From NCBI GenBank assembly GCA_950295325.1, contig OX485809.1:9548001-9612000 (forward strand): a stretch of DNA of 64,000 bases. The letters run 5' to 3'. This document shows, in pieces, positions 11,640-23,615 of the stretch (its first letter is position 1; each line of letters opens with the position of its first letter). Below the pieces are notes generated by a model. It searched no databases. It saw only the letters and a list, made by a program, of their open reading frames with translations, and had not been told where the DNA came from. Made by a program: the position numbers and the translations under genes. The stretch comes from Polytrichum commune. Its lineage: Eukaryota; Streptophyta; Polytrichopsida; Polytrichales; Polytrichaceae.

Positions 11640-12600
11640 AACAATTGCACTGCCATTAGACAACCACAGTTCTAAATCTTATCACATAGTCTTCTCCAAT
11701 TTTGTTTTCCCAAGTTAGTGATGGATGTGACACTAATAAGAAGCCTACAAATGAACTGCCTAATTCGCGGTTCAACATGATGAAATTAGGTCCTCCACAT
11801 ACGCTTACGCTCTCGGAATCGCTCTATACAATTGCACTACATGAGAAAACCACGGTTCCAAATCTTGTCATATAGTCTTCTCCCATCTTGTTCTCCCAAG
11901 TAGTGATGCCTATGACACTATTCAGAAGCCTACATAACGAACTGCCTAATTTGCTGCGCAACATGATGAAACTAGGCCCTCTACTTATCCATACGCTCTT
12001 GAAAATTGCTCTATACCAGTACACTCACATTAGACAACCACAAGTCCCAATCTTGTCACATAGTCTTCTCCAATCTTGTTCTCCCAAACAGTGATGCATG
12101 TGACACAAATAAAAAGCCTACAAAACGAACTGCCTAATTCGCTGTGCAACATGATGTAATTAGGTCCTCTCTTTACCCTCACGCACTTGTAAATCACTCT
12201 ATACAATTGCACTCACATTAGACAACCACAGTTCCAACTCTTGTCACATAGTCTTCTCCAATCATTTTCTCCCAAGTAATGATGCATGTTACACTAATAA
12301 GAAGCCTACAAAACGAACTGCCTAATTCGCTGTGCAACATGATGTAATTAGGTCCTCTCTTTACCCTCACGCACTTGTAAATCACTCTATACAATTGCAC
12401 TCACATTAGACAACACGGTTCCAACTCTTGTCACATAGTCTCCTCCAATTTTGTTCTCTCAAGTAGTGATGCGTGTGACATTAATAAGAAGCCTACAAAA
12501 CGAACTGCCTAATTCGCTGTGCAATATGATGTAATTAGGTCCTCTCCTTACCCTTATGCACTTGTAAATCGCCCTGTACACATGAACAAAAGACAACAAC
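11640..12600. repeat. ~188-bp tandem satellite upstream of the TMEM120-like gene
   Basis: Five units begin at about 11645, 11829, 12018, 12206 and 12394 with 'attgcactcacattagacaa', giving a spacing of 184-189 bp; a sixth is partial. Units 3 to 5 are over 90% alike by eye, while unit 1 is the most diverged. Each unit contains 'cttctccaatcttgttctccc' and 'cgaactgcctaattcgctgt' in segments. The array abuts the first coding exon and probably lies in the 5'-UTR intron or promoter. The near-identical 60-codon antisense frames inside are repeat artefacts. Confidence 0.9.
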
Positions 12601-13285
12601 CATCTCTAAACCAAGATTTGAGTTCAAACCACACACCTCCTTCTCTCTTCAGCAATTCCTTCCAACGCCGATGCAGACCATCCTATGAGTTCAGCATCTG
12701 AAACCACAGAGCCTGAATTGTTCCGCGCATCACAAAAGAGCAGCCTACGAGACTTGGTCGAACATTTCTGATGGCGAGTGCATCTAATTCTTCACTGCTG
12801 CTTCCACAAGTGGACAACATCCCCTCCGGTTTTCTAATTGGACCAGCTCATTTGCGAAGATTCCAGAGTTGCAGATTCTGATACAACGATCTTCCGCTAC
12901 ATCAGATTCGTAGGCCAATCTAGACAGAGGTGACAAAAGTGCGTCACACTCAAGCACCAAATAATTAATGGAGTCAACATCCACCATACCCTAATGACAT
13001 ACCCAAATGAAGGAGCAGGCCGGCCGGGCCCCGGCTCTAGCCTCTGGTCCAAAGCATGCTAAATTTCAAATGATACCCTGCAATTTTATAGAAACCATGA
13101 CTTTATCAATGTAGTATTATTTAGATGGATATTTGAGGTTTGTGGGTGTTATTTGGTTGTTTTTCATGTTCTCCAACTTCTACCAATTACATCTACACAA
13201 CAAAACTTGTGTGGCATCAGCAAATCTAAGGTGAAACATTTGTAAAAATTGGATTGAAGATTGGATCTCCCCTTATTTAGTTATG
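12601..13285. other. possible 5' region of the TMEM120-like gene
   Basis: No gene was recognised. A short GC-rich block occurs at 13,015-13,045 ('ggccggccgggccccgg'). Reading leftward on the minus strand, 12,760-12,640 ends in 'gaagagagaaggag|gtgtgtgg', a plausible donor for a non-coding first exon. A 67-codon minus-strand frame at 12,987-12,784 has no family resemblance. The assignment as 5' UTR or promoter is inference only. Confidence 0.3.
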
Positions 13286-13289
13286 GTTA

Positions 13290-13880
13290 TTGGAAGTGCA
13301 TGTATGTTGATTTCTTAACTAGATAGATCATAGGTCCTCCCAATTGTGTTCACTATTGAATGTAGAATAGTTATCAGATTTTTAAGATATAGTCCAATTT
13401 CTTTTAAACATGTGTCTTTATGATGTTTGCTTTTTGATCCTTACTAAACCACATGCCAATCAAATACAGGGGTCCGATTAAGATAATGATCCACTTAAGG
13501 CCCATCTGCCTTACTGGGGTATTGTTCCAACTAGCCCACATGAAACATAAGATTAGTGCGCAATGATTAGCAAATCCAATTTGAAATTGTCACCACTTTC
13601 CCTATAATTGGCAGAGCTTGTGTGCACATCTCATTCATCATTAAAGCAAACAATGGTGCTCTCATTAAATGGTCATATACTCCCCTCCCACCTCCCCCAA
13701 TAATGTTGCCTACTAAACCCATAATGGTTAATATACGTTTTTTGAGCACATAGTCCAATGTCTTTTAAACACGTGTCTTTTTGGTGCTTGTTCTTGAATC
13801 CGCATCCAAGCCACTCAAATATATGTGTCCAATCAAGAAAAGTTACCAAATCAGGTACATCTATTTTAAGTGAGGAGAGC
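13290..13880. repeat. two tandem single arms of the fold-back repeat family
   Basis: Two successive segments (about 13,290-13,515 and 13,530-13,880) both resemble the left arm at 1252-1640. Shared landmarks are 'tagtccaa.ttcttttaaac', 'ccaatcaaatacaggggtcc' and 'cattaaatggtcatat'. They are in the same orientation as that arm. No coding potential was seen. Confidence 0.6.
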
Positions 13881-16740
13881 TTGTTATCTTTCCCTCAAAA
13901 TGATTTTGACTTTGATTCTAAAAAATTAGTGGAACATGGTGAATCTTTATCTAGTTTCAGCCTAAATGTGATGTGGATGGAAAGTTGTGAGTAGGTTTTA
14001 CTAGGTGTAGAAAGGGTATGAGTGTGATAGGTTGAATATTGTTGTGACCAAATTTCCTAACGGATTAGATGTTAAATTATGGTCGGTTTTGCCTGCTCAA
14101 TTTCATTGAGAGAAAGAGAGGCATCCCAATCAAACACATAGGGAGGACAAATGAATATGGGAATTAACATTGTAACAATGACCCTTGGTTGTCACTATAT
14201 AGTTTTGTAAGTATAAAAAATATGAAAACATGTGGAGTGTAGGAGCCATAAGGATGACGTTTGGAGCATTACTCCAAGTTTGACAAAGGAGGAACAAACC
14301 AAGTGTGATGCCATGTTGTCTTTGTCATTAATATAGGACATTGATGTTTTCAATGTGCTTTTGAACATTTGAACTAGTAATTTAATACTTGGAAATTCAA
14401 AGTTGACCTTGTGAAATGCTTTCATCCATGAAAGTAATATATCGTCACTCTAGTGATGAACTACACTGAATAATCCTATTATTGTGGGTTACAATAACTT
14501 TCTAGAGCCCATGCTAATTCTCAACCCACACTAACTTTACAGTAGAAAATTATTATGGTCCACACTAGTTGTTTTTTCAAAAAAATAATGCATATAATTA
14601 TTTATTTTTGTGTTGCTTTTGGTGTAAGGTGACTGTTTTATTTTATGTAAGGTGTTGGTTGGAAGTCTTCCTAAAGACTCATGGGAAGACCTAGGGTATT
14701 GGACTCATGTTAATTTCACCTCAACTAGAAAATAACTTTGGCCCATGTTAATTATCTCCACATTAATTTTCCACCTACATTGATAGGACTCGTTATTGTA
14801 GCTTCACTCCTACAGTTGTTTGTGGATTCATTGTTTGTACCCTTCCATGCATCAGTGTATCCATCGAACTTCATTGAATGCCCTATTGAATTATAAGTCA
14901 ACATTAGAAGTACATATGGATGGATGGATATTCTGTTGGCATGCTCATCGACGTACAACTGTGACAAAGAGGTTGTGCACTAGCACACGAAGTCATTGGT
15001 TTGCAAGCACTTACTTAAATAGATGACCAAATCCCATACTCACCCACTATACCCTTTTGACACCATACATTTAAGTGAAAGTGCTACTCAACAAGGAGAA
15101 AATGACCTCGTGGAACCTTTGTAAGGAAGATGCATGTCTCAACAAATCCACGAGCTAACATTTAGGGCTCGGATAGTTAGAGACTTGGCAACTTACACGA
15201 ACTATGCACGGGTAGATCACTCCATTGTCAAGTTGAACACCACGTGCGACCAAAAAAAATCTTCTTTTGGTAAGTTGCACCATCAAAATGGGTCAAAATT
15301 TTATCAAATTTTTTTCATGAGTAGATATACATGGTACCTATGACATAGTCAAAAGTGGTAACTAACTTTGATGATTTGTTTTTTTCATAAAACATACCAT
15401 TTCTAACTAGAATGACACATAATTGAACTAAAACAATTACTAAAAAAATAAAGATGACTAAAAATTTCAGAAAAGTATACAAAAGATACTATCAATGGTT
15501 ATGTATATGTAGAAAAAATATCATAAATTTTAAAATTATATATGGCATGTAATATAGGGGTAGCAAACTTTGTTTGCACGTGGTGTCAACTTGACAATGA
15601 AGTGACCTCCCCGTGGAACTATGGCATGGGTTTGGCCATGATATTCTAGTGTGAAGATTGTAAACAACAAAGAAAAAATCATTGTTGCAAGCATAATTCA
15701 ACTTATGTATACAAAGACTGCCTACATATATAGCATTCAAGAAATGGGCTCCTCAATGCTACACTTATAGTATGTGAATTAGTGTGGTATTCAAATTAGT
15801 GTGTAACATGTTTATCATGGCCAAATCCATATTCAAAATCTTCAAAATTGATACTTTCTCTTCTTCAAGTTTACTACATTCTATTATAAAGAGTTGTAAT
15901 TTAACAATAAATTCCAATTCTATGAACCCATATTAACTTATGTTCATGATAAATCATGAAGTCCATGTTAGCGCCACTTCATTTTCTCATACTTTGGTCT
16001 CGAGCCCTTATGAAAAGTCCTTGGATCCAAAAATTTCACTTTCAACCCATTAGGATTGCCTTATTTGGAGTTTCAATGATCTTGCACTCTAATGTATGCC
16101 CAACCTTAGAAGGGCTACTAGGAGGTCACCTTTGAAGACTCCCCAAAGCTATAGTCAAAGGCAAATGAGCAACGGATGACAAGTGGATGAAGAGATAGAG
16201 AGAGAGAGAGCCGTCAAAATTGTCCACCTCAAGTAGTAGGCACTTTCGGGCACCCGAGAGGTTTGACCATGACCACTTTATGTGGGCATATCTCTCATTC
16301 TAAAATCACACTTGGCTACAACCCAAAACCCTCACCGAGTAGCTTGCATGGATGTCCATTGGTGTGTAACATAGTAGGCAATGTTCAAGATTGAAGTCTT
16401 CAATGCCCTTCAAACACGATTTGGCCCTTCAAAATATACCTCTCGCAAAATAGCCCTTCAAAACGCAACCCCAAAATTGAAAATGAAGACATCATTTGAA
16501 GTTTTGAATATAACCTACCGACCGACCACAAGAACCAACAAGCGTAGGGCATTGTCATTACAAGAAGTGGAGTTAGATGGTTGATTCTTACTTCTTCACG
16601 TTGTACTAGAAACATGTACCATATAATTCATGCACCAGTTTAATAAGGAGTTTTGTATTTCATTTCTATATTCTTGGATTGACGTCTTGGATTTGAACCA
16701 ACCCTTGGACTGAAGGGTTGAAATTCAAGAGCCCTAAAAA
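13881..16740. other. AT-rich intergenic sequence
   Basis: Small open frames without motifs. One imperfect inverted repeat is visible: about 15,195-15,250 ('attgtcaagttgaacaccacg') against the reverse complement of about 15,575-15,630, with a ~320-bp spacer. A short run of 'ga' repeats lies near 16,196-16,210. I recognise no gene. Confidence 0.4.
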
Positions 16741-16798
16741 ATGAAACTCATATGAGGGCTTCAATCTTGAAAATTGGTAGTAGGGCCGGGTTAGACTT

Positions 16799-17056
16799 AT
16801 GGTGGAGGAGTGCACCAATCATAACTTCAAGGAAATGGAGCAATACGATTGGCTACGAAATGGGTTCTTCACCGACCGGGGTTTACAACACAACCAAGAC
16901 ATCTTCAATGATGAAATTCAAGCATGGACGGGAAAATTGCCATGGTTGTTTAACAATGCAACATTATTTGGTTGGGGAGTTCTCTTGAGGTCAAGTTTCA
17001 TGTGCAACCTCAAACCCTTGGACAAAAAACTTGGCCTCTGGAGAACTCCAACTTAA
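16799..17056 (+). other. unidentified 85-codon open frame
   Basis: An open frame rich in Trp, Asn and Phe ('YDWLRNGFFTDRG', 'WLFNNATLFGWG'). I do not recognise the family. The amino-acid use is more protein-like than the surrounding sequence, so it could be a fragment of a decayed transposon protein or a chance frame. No splice partners were found. Confidence 0.2.
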
Positions 17057-17256
17057 GCCTCTTTTTTTTCCCCCTTTCCCCTTTTTTTCCCCTATCTTGT
17101 TCGCCATACTAATTATTGCCTCGAAAAACCTTATCTTGGGTTGAAATTTTGACCAACCGGTACACTTCTTTGCCGCAGTCTAAATCGACCCTTACATACA
17201 ACTTACAAGAGTGCAAAGGATTGAAGGCCAAAATGAGGACACACAATGCACCATTC

Positions 17257-17445
17257 CTAATAGTGTCACTAACTATTCGGAGTTACGCAATGCTATTAAC
17301 TTTTTTACGAAAAACGTAAGATTCCACTAAGGAGGTCATCTATGTTGTGAAGTGTCCATACATCCTTTTTAACATTTGTTGGTAAAAAGTGAAAACTATT
17401 ATAAAAGTTGCATAATTCCAAATAACAAGTGACACTAAATACCAT
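17257..17445. repeat. short inverted-repeat element (MITE-like), copy 1
   Basis: The left end 'aatagtgtcactaactattc' continuing into 'ggagttacgcaatgct' is mirrored by the right end 'gttgcataattccaaataac' followed by 'aagtgacacta'. The element is about 190 bp. A related element lies at 17,997-18,190. Confidence 0.5.
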
Positions 17446-17996
17446 ATACAACGGTAGCGGCCCGGTGATCCATAAATAGGACCGTTCTTTTTTTACTATG
17501 CCAAAAGATCTCATGGTTGAAATATTTTCATAACGAGGTGTGACGGAACATGATGTCAATGCTCATGCCAAGTCTTGTGTTTAAGCTTTTAAATGAAGAG
17601 TTGTTCATACTTAGTATTCCATCCCACACGTTATTCAAGTTTATTGGCCACTCAAAGAGCTCACATGCTAGAGTATCATACATGCACATGACTCGTGTCA
17701 AGAGTGGGCATCGTGGGTCACCATAGCCGGGGATTAGGCATTGATGCATGCATGCATTGCATGTGTTCATAGTAGTTGGAAGGTGTGGATGGCTAATTTG
17801 TAATCTTCGATCTACCCACTCGATTGTGACCCACAATTTGCTCGTCCCAAAGCCAACCTCGCGTTTCTTAAACCCTAAACCCAAAAATAAATATTGTTTC
17901 TTCTTTTGTTTTTCATTATTGATAATCTCTAGACAACAAACGGGAGCATGAGACTTACCACGATGTTATGTAAAGATCGGTGTACACCGTTTATGG

Positions 17997-18190
17997 TATT
18001 TTATTGTCACTTACTATGTGGGATTGTGCAATGCTATAGATTCTTAGTATATTTGCCATTGTATACCAACAACGATTAAAGAGGTTGCATCAACATTATA
18101 CAAAGTAAACAACTTTACTAAAATTTACATTCTTAGCCAAAAAAGTTGTACCATTGTGTGATTCCGAATAGTAAGTGACAATAAACATCA
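17997..18190. repeat. short inverted-repeat element (MITE-like), copy 2
   Basis: The left end 'tattgtcacttactatgtgg' continuing into 'gattgtgcaatgct' is mirrored by 'gttgtaccattgtgtgattc' followed by 'cgaatagtaagtgacaata'. Size and terminal sequence match the element at 17,257-17,445, so both belong to one small family. Confidence 0.5.
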
Positions 18191-18703
18191 AAAATGGTGA
18201 GGTGCCACATTATGACACGGAAACATTATAAGAGTTGCATTAAATGGGGGCACCTCATGTACGAGTTGCATGGGGCAAATGTCACGTGTTGACCATGTGG
18301 TGACATGGCACCACGTGTTGACAAATTTATTTTTAGGTGTACATGTCAAAGATCACTATGGTGCTTTATGCTTGGGGGTTTATTGGTTGTCATTTTGAGT
18401 GGGTGACCAACAATTGAGTTAAAAATTGTCGCCCCCTCCCAAAAGTATGGGGAGGAGACCTACCATTCCAAAAACAATGACGATCTCTAGGTGTGGTACT
18501 TGTATATAGACCGGCATGTGTATGGCTTGCATGTTGCCCATGCGGATGCCACTTTTGTAAGCGTGAGAAAGAAGATGCATACTTGCCCCAACATACAACC
18601 AACAACAAGGCCACAATCGTTTTAATGGGGTAGAGCATATAAAGTGATATTCTTGCGATGGCGTACAACACTCATAGTTTGTACTTTCTCAAGGCATAAG
18701 TAA

Positions 18704-19206
18704 GGGCCACTTCACACATGAGCCAAGAGCCGTGACTATGAAATTGTGAGAGCCCAAAAGAAAAGTGTCCAAAGGCCGTCCCAACAGACCTCCGAAATCA
18801 CGTAGTGTGCTCACGGACCTTCAAGTGTAGTGTGAAGTCATATGTGACCATGCCCTCAACCAAATGCTATTTCAATGAATTTCTATTCATGCGGGTCCTC
18901 ACACATGATAAAATAAAATAAACCAACGGTCATGAGTATTCAAAATGCCATGGTCTCCCAGTTTTGTGTTAGGCCTACCTCCAAGAGGTGGTTTTTGAAA
19001 ATAGTCCAAGTGACCATGAAACATGATCCATTTGATGCCATGTAGGAATCCATGTAGACTTTACATCCATCTTGCGGTCACATACTCCGTTGGTCCCTCA
19101 AGCGTAGTGTGAGGTAGTGAACTTGGACCGGCTCCGCCTTTTCCACCAACGAGAGTGCTTGAAGCGTACTGGTCATGGGCACTCAGTCGCATGTGTGAAG
19201 TGGCCC
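18704..19206. mobile_element. PIF/Harbinger-type MITE, TAA flanked
   Basis: A perfect 17-bp terminal inverted repeat GGGCCACTTCACACATG starts at 18,704 and its reverse complement ends at 19,206. TAA lies directly outside both ends (18,701-18,703 and 19,207-19,209). It is 503 bp with no open frame worth calling. A 3-bp TWA target duplication and a G/C-rich terminus are typical of PIF/Harbinger elements. Internally, 'agtgtagtgtgaagtca' recurs as 'agcgtagtgtgaggtag', a short internal duplication. Confidence 0.8.
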
Positions 19207-19761
19207 TAAAGAGCTTTGAACCTATTCCTGCATCATCATTGCCATCTCAACATAACCCTCTCCAAATGGCAACAAAGGTTTTCTTGGCAATCATCAATAC
19301 TTAGTTGTAGACATCGTTCATAATAAGTAAAAGATAATTGTCTTAACAAAATATTTTAATGATTTGTACTTATCCATGTTGGAGTTACCTCATACCATAG
19401 ATTGAATAACTTCCAATGTCTTGTAAACAATTGTATAAGAGCACAAAACTCATTTAGCAAGTGATATCCTCTCACAAGATTACAGACTCACAACTTATGG
19501 CCATCACTTCATAGACAATAGTCTTAATGACAAAACAAATATCCTTACTTGCCTTCCAATTTGTACTATGGATCAAGACATAAGTGTTACGAAGACAACG
19601 GACTCCATAATTTACTTTTAAAAATGCAACCTCTAGTTCTCCCAAGTAAGGTGTATACACACTCTGCAATATGAGTCTTAAATCATGTCGGATGTGTAAG
19701 GCCATAGCATGGTTACATAGGGAAAAAAAACTCTCCTTGGGCTAAAAAAACTATATGTATT

Positions 19762-19767
<6 letters not shown>

Positions 19768-19813
<46 letters not shown>
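19768..19813. repeat. (CT)n microsatellite
   Basis: Uninterrupted TC/CT dinucleotide run of 46 bp. Confidence 0.98.
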
Positions 19814-19816
<3 letters not shown>

Positions 19817-22250
19817 CCGTAGCACCATAGTTGGTTCGTGCACCTCAAAACGAATAATTATTTATTTTCTGAAAAATAAGGTTCGTCAACGAAAAATATA
19901 ATTTATGCAATTTCGTCAATCCTATGATTTTAAAAATATTAATTCGTTTTTTGGTTAAGGTCCAGCAGTTGTGCAAGTAGGTTGTTGTTTTTTTCATTCA
20001 TTGGTGGCGGCTTCTTGGCCTTAGACCTAAGTATCCACCTTAACTTTACTTAGTGAGATCTTGTTCATCTTTAATTTGCACAAGGTATGTGTTAGGTCTT
20101 TTGTATGTATTTGCACTTTGATATGTGTGAGAAGAGTGTTAGAAATGGCACCAAAACAACGACGGGTTGATTTTTCTTTTATCCCTATTAGCAAGGAAGA
20201 AAGGGAGATGGATATAGAGAGAGAGTTTGCCGCTTTGAGTGAGAGATTGCAGGAGGAGCAATCAAGGCCCAAAAGGAGACATTCAAGCGGCCAGTAGGGA
20301 GATATTCAACTTCTAACACAAGAACACCAACTGACACAACAAGCATTCAAACTAGAAGAACACTTGAAATCAATGCCACCAGCTTCTCAACCAAAGGAAA
20401 CTAACAAATAAAGTTACACAATAAACACCTCAAACTGTAACAAGATTGATGTGTACGAACAATATTCGTCTGTTCCCCCAACCTGCAGATATCCATACTA
20501 GTCCATAATGCAAAAAGATACAACTCATGGCTATCCTGGACTCTTAAGGCTCGAGACTCGGAAGGAAGTGAGAGTATCTAAATGACATACTCGAACATAC
20601 TCAAGATCTTCTATGAGGAGATGAAGTTGTTCAGCAAGGTTTGCGAGCTGCTGTGTACTATCCTCGGATGGGTGGTCCAACAATGCTCTCTGCTACTATT
20701 ATGTTCGTCTGATTCTGCGCTCAATTTTTCTCCTCTCTGTAATAAGTCAATCACCATACTCTATCTTATCAATTGAGTGAACCCAATTTATAGTGACATA
20801 GTATTCATGACTTTTGGTTGTGAAACTGCTAAACTAAAGTTGTGAAGAATCAAGGGTTTAGGTCCTCCCTCATTCAACTCGAAAGCATAGTAATGTGTGA
20901 TGCATTTGTGCTGCAAATGTAGTTTTTTGGTATGTCAACTTCATATGCCGCAGATGAGGGGAAAAAAAATCAAACATGACATTACAAAACTTCAATCAAA
21001 GGCTTAAATCGCGAAAGATAGTTAATTGACATCTAGAAGGCTCTTACAAAAACAATATCAAGAAAAAACACCCACACAAGTATGTCACAAGGGACAACTA
21101 CACAAACTTGCGGAATTTAAGTAATGTAAATGCCCAACATGAGCACACGTAGACTAAAAACAAACGTGCAAACATGATTACATTGCAGGAAACAAACTTA
21201 CAGAAGAACACACAAAAAAATAAGGATGCAAGCATCCAAAGCTCCACATATCTAATCACAACCTAATCCCCTAATGAATGAGAACAACATGAATCTTTGC
21301 AAACATAAAAGCATAAAATGTTATAATATGAATCATAACCTACATAACATATAGCACAACCAAATCAATTTAATACAAAAATATGTACTTGATTGGTATA
21401 CTACAAACAAACAATGCCATGTGCTTATTTACTTACCTTCTCATAATTAGTTGATGTCCTTTGACTCTTAAAATTGGCATTTAACTTTGTGATGTTTTTT
21501 TTGAAGTATGGGGTCCACATGAGTTCCAATGTGGGCATGGGCATTCTTTGTAAGTGAGCTCACATTAGTGAGTGGGTTAGTTTTTATGAATTCACAAAGG
21601 TTGAAAATACAATGAACATCTCATCCATTTTGCTCTCCATTTGGGATATCCTCCTTTCTAGTGTCAGGTTAGCAAGTTTATGAGCATATGCCCCAACATG
21701 ATTTGAGGCTCTTTCACCCCCACCAAGACAAGAAACACACATGTCAACAAAATCCAACGAGCAAGTAGACATATAAACAAGTAGCCCAAATAAGCAACTA
21801 CCTCGCCTCAACAAACAACCATTTCAACAAGTAGCCCAAACCAACAAGCAAACTGAATAACAAAGCCTAGCTAGCAACAATAACCAAACTTATCCGTAAC
21901 ACCGAGGAGATCCTTGAGGTAGTTGTTCTTTGTTTTTTTTAGCTCCCCTTAATTTCACGATTTCAACGTTGACTTCTTCGTTTGTGGATGCCTTGCCAAG
22001 GTCCTCCTCTTACAATGCCATCATGTTTTTAAAACCAAATAATACATTAACAAAAACAAACAAATTAATAAAAAAAAAAAAACATCACTTACCAAACCCT
22101 CTCGGATCGAGTCCTCTCCATAAGCTGACCTTGATGTCGTGTGTTGACACTCCTGCGTTGCCTACAGCTTCTCCTGAGTTGTTCCATATCAGAGGGCAAT
22201 TATCCATGGTCACACTTTCATGGTCCAATTTCTAAAAAATGCATTTTTGC
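19814..22250. other. intergenic, one small charged open frame
   Basis: A plus-strand frame from ATG 20,145 to 20,297 encodes about 50 residues. It is rich in Glu/Arg ('KEEREMDIEREFAALSERLQ'), consistent with a short coiled coil, and is followed by a Gln-rich reading in another frame. It could be a fragment of a transposon gag-like or Myb-type accessory protein; the family is unknown. A minus-strand 76-codon frame at 21,814-21,584 ('LTLERRISQMESKMDEMFIVF') is also coiled-coil-like. The rest is AT-rich and featureless. Confidence 0.3.
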
Positions 22251-22254
22251 CACA

Positions 22255-22860
22255 GGCGTGGTATTAGGGAGGGTAGAGTGTGTTTGAAAGTTATGAAGTT
22301 ACTCCGAACCTAAAACCGGACCTCTAAGCAGCTTCGGATAAACAGCAGAGAGGCTCGGCTAAACCTCGGTTCCAGACCTCCATAGGCACGGGTGAGCTGG
22401 CCCGGGCAGGTTCGACACAGATCTCTCTGTGGCAGCTGCGCCTGACCGAACGTGTAAGTTATCGAGATTCGCGAGGCCCGGCCCGGCCCGCCCGCCCACC
22501 CTCCCTCCCCAGCACCTCGGCTTCGAACCTGCGTAGGCTTGGGTTTGGAAGAGGCTCGGCACAGGTTCGGTTGCCCTCCATTCCCCTTCCCGCCCCCACC
22601 CCTGCCCTTGTTTTCCAAAGTTCTCTTGCTCTTGCGGCTTGAGCACCGCTGTAGTAAATCTGTCCCTAACGGACATTATCCTCCTTTCAATGTGCCTGCG
22701 GCGAGCTGAGGTGATGGCGGAGCTTCTGAAGGAGGCAAAGATTACTTTGTCGTAGCGGCGCTGAATGTTTGGAACATTTTGTTTGCCAATTGTACGAATC
22801 GTCCGCATTTCTTTTCTAGTATTGCTGGTTTAGATCTCTCTCTTACATGCTTCTTCTTCT
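22255..22860. promoter_or_regulatory. CpG-rich region, likely MSH7 promoter / 5' leader
   Basis: Much richer in G, C and CpG than its surroundings, especially 22,470-22,600, and located 0.8-1.3 kb before the MSH7 start codon. This is compatible with a promoter and first non-coding exon. No TATA box or transcription start can be fixed. Antisense open frames here show only low-complexity Gly/Arg sequence. Confidence 0.4.
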
Positions 22861-22929
22861 GACACACAATTCACAAGCTGATTCCGATATGAATAGCTCT
22901 CGTTTTTTTTTGTATTTTTTTTACTGTGC

Positions 22930-23535
22930 TGTCGAGTTTATAATATTTATGCCCCTATTTGCCTAGCTCCGTATGTGGAGGTGTCTTTGATATGGAGGAG
23001 GCGACATTGAGCCGATCCAGAGAATCGTGATTTGTAATTTCCTAGTGGTGTCCATGCTGCCGCTGACATTGCTGTTTTTTCGTCGTATTTGCTTTGACGT
23101 GTACCTTATTCGAACAAGTTCACGTAGCCAAGACCGAAGCCAATTCTGATGTTTGATGTCTACACTGGTCGACTTAAGTAGTTTGGCAATTCCACTTCAC
23201 TTTGTCATGTTTGTATTTGTTTCTGCCTCCTTCAGTGCTTCTATCATTTTGTTGAATTTATGATAATCATGGCGCTATTTGCATAACTCCATAAGTGGAG
23301 GTGTGTTTGAGCTGATCAAGAGAATCGCGATTTGTAATTTCCTAGTGTTGTCCATGCTGCCGACGTTGTTATTTTTTCATCGTATTTGCTTGTAAATTGT
23401 AGCTCATTAGAACATGTTCACGTGGCCCGATTTAAAAGCCAATTTTGTATGTGTGAATGATGTGTATGGTGGTCGATTCTAGTAAATTGGCAATTCTACA
23501 TCCCTGTGTCGTGTTGTGTTCGTCTCCTCTTCTTT
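22930..23535 (+). repeat. ~310-bp tandem duplication in the MSH7 5' region
   Basis: Copy 1 (about 22,930-23,230) and copy 2 (about 23,250-23,535) share 'gatttgtaatttcctagtg', 'gtccatgctgccg', 'tcgtatttgctt' and 'ttggcaattc'. The block ends about 60 bp before a splice acceptor (ATACAG|GTGCAC, at about 23,596), so it is probably inside a 5'-UTR intron. Confidence 0.75.
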
Positions 23536-23615
23536 GAAATTGAGTGTGTTTGAGAATGTGGAGTGTTCATTCATGATGTCTTGGCATGGATACAGGTGCA
23601 CTAAAATCTGCAACC

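Noticed and set aside
12030-12400. Pair of near-identical 60-codon minus-strand frames
   Set aside because: They follow the 188-bp satellite period and are repeat artefacts.
22310-22808. Divergent gene on the minus strand upstream of MSH7
   Set aside because: The frames are Gly/Arg-rich translations of CpG-rich sequence with no motif or splice partners.
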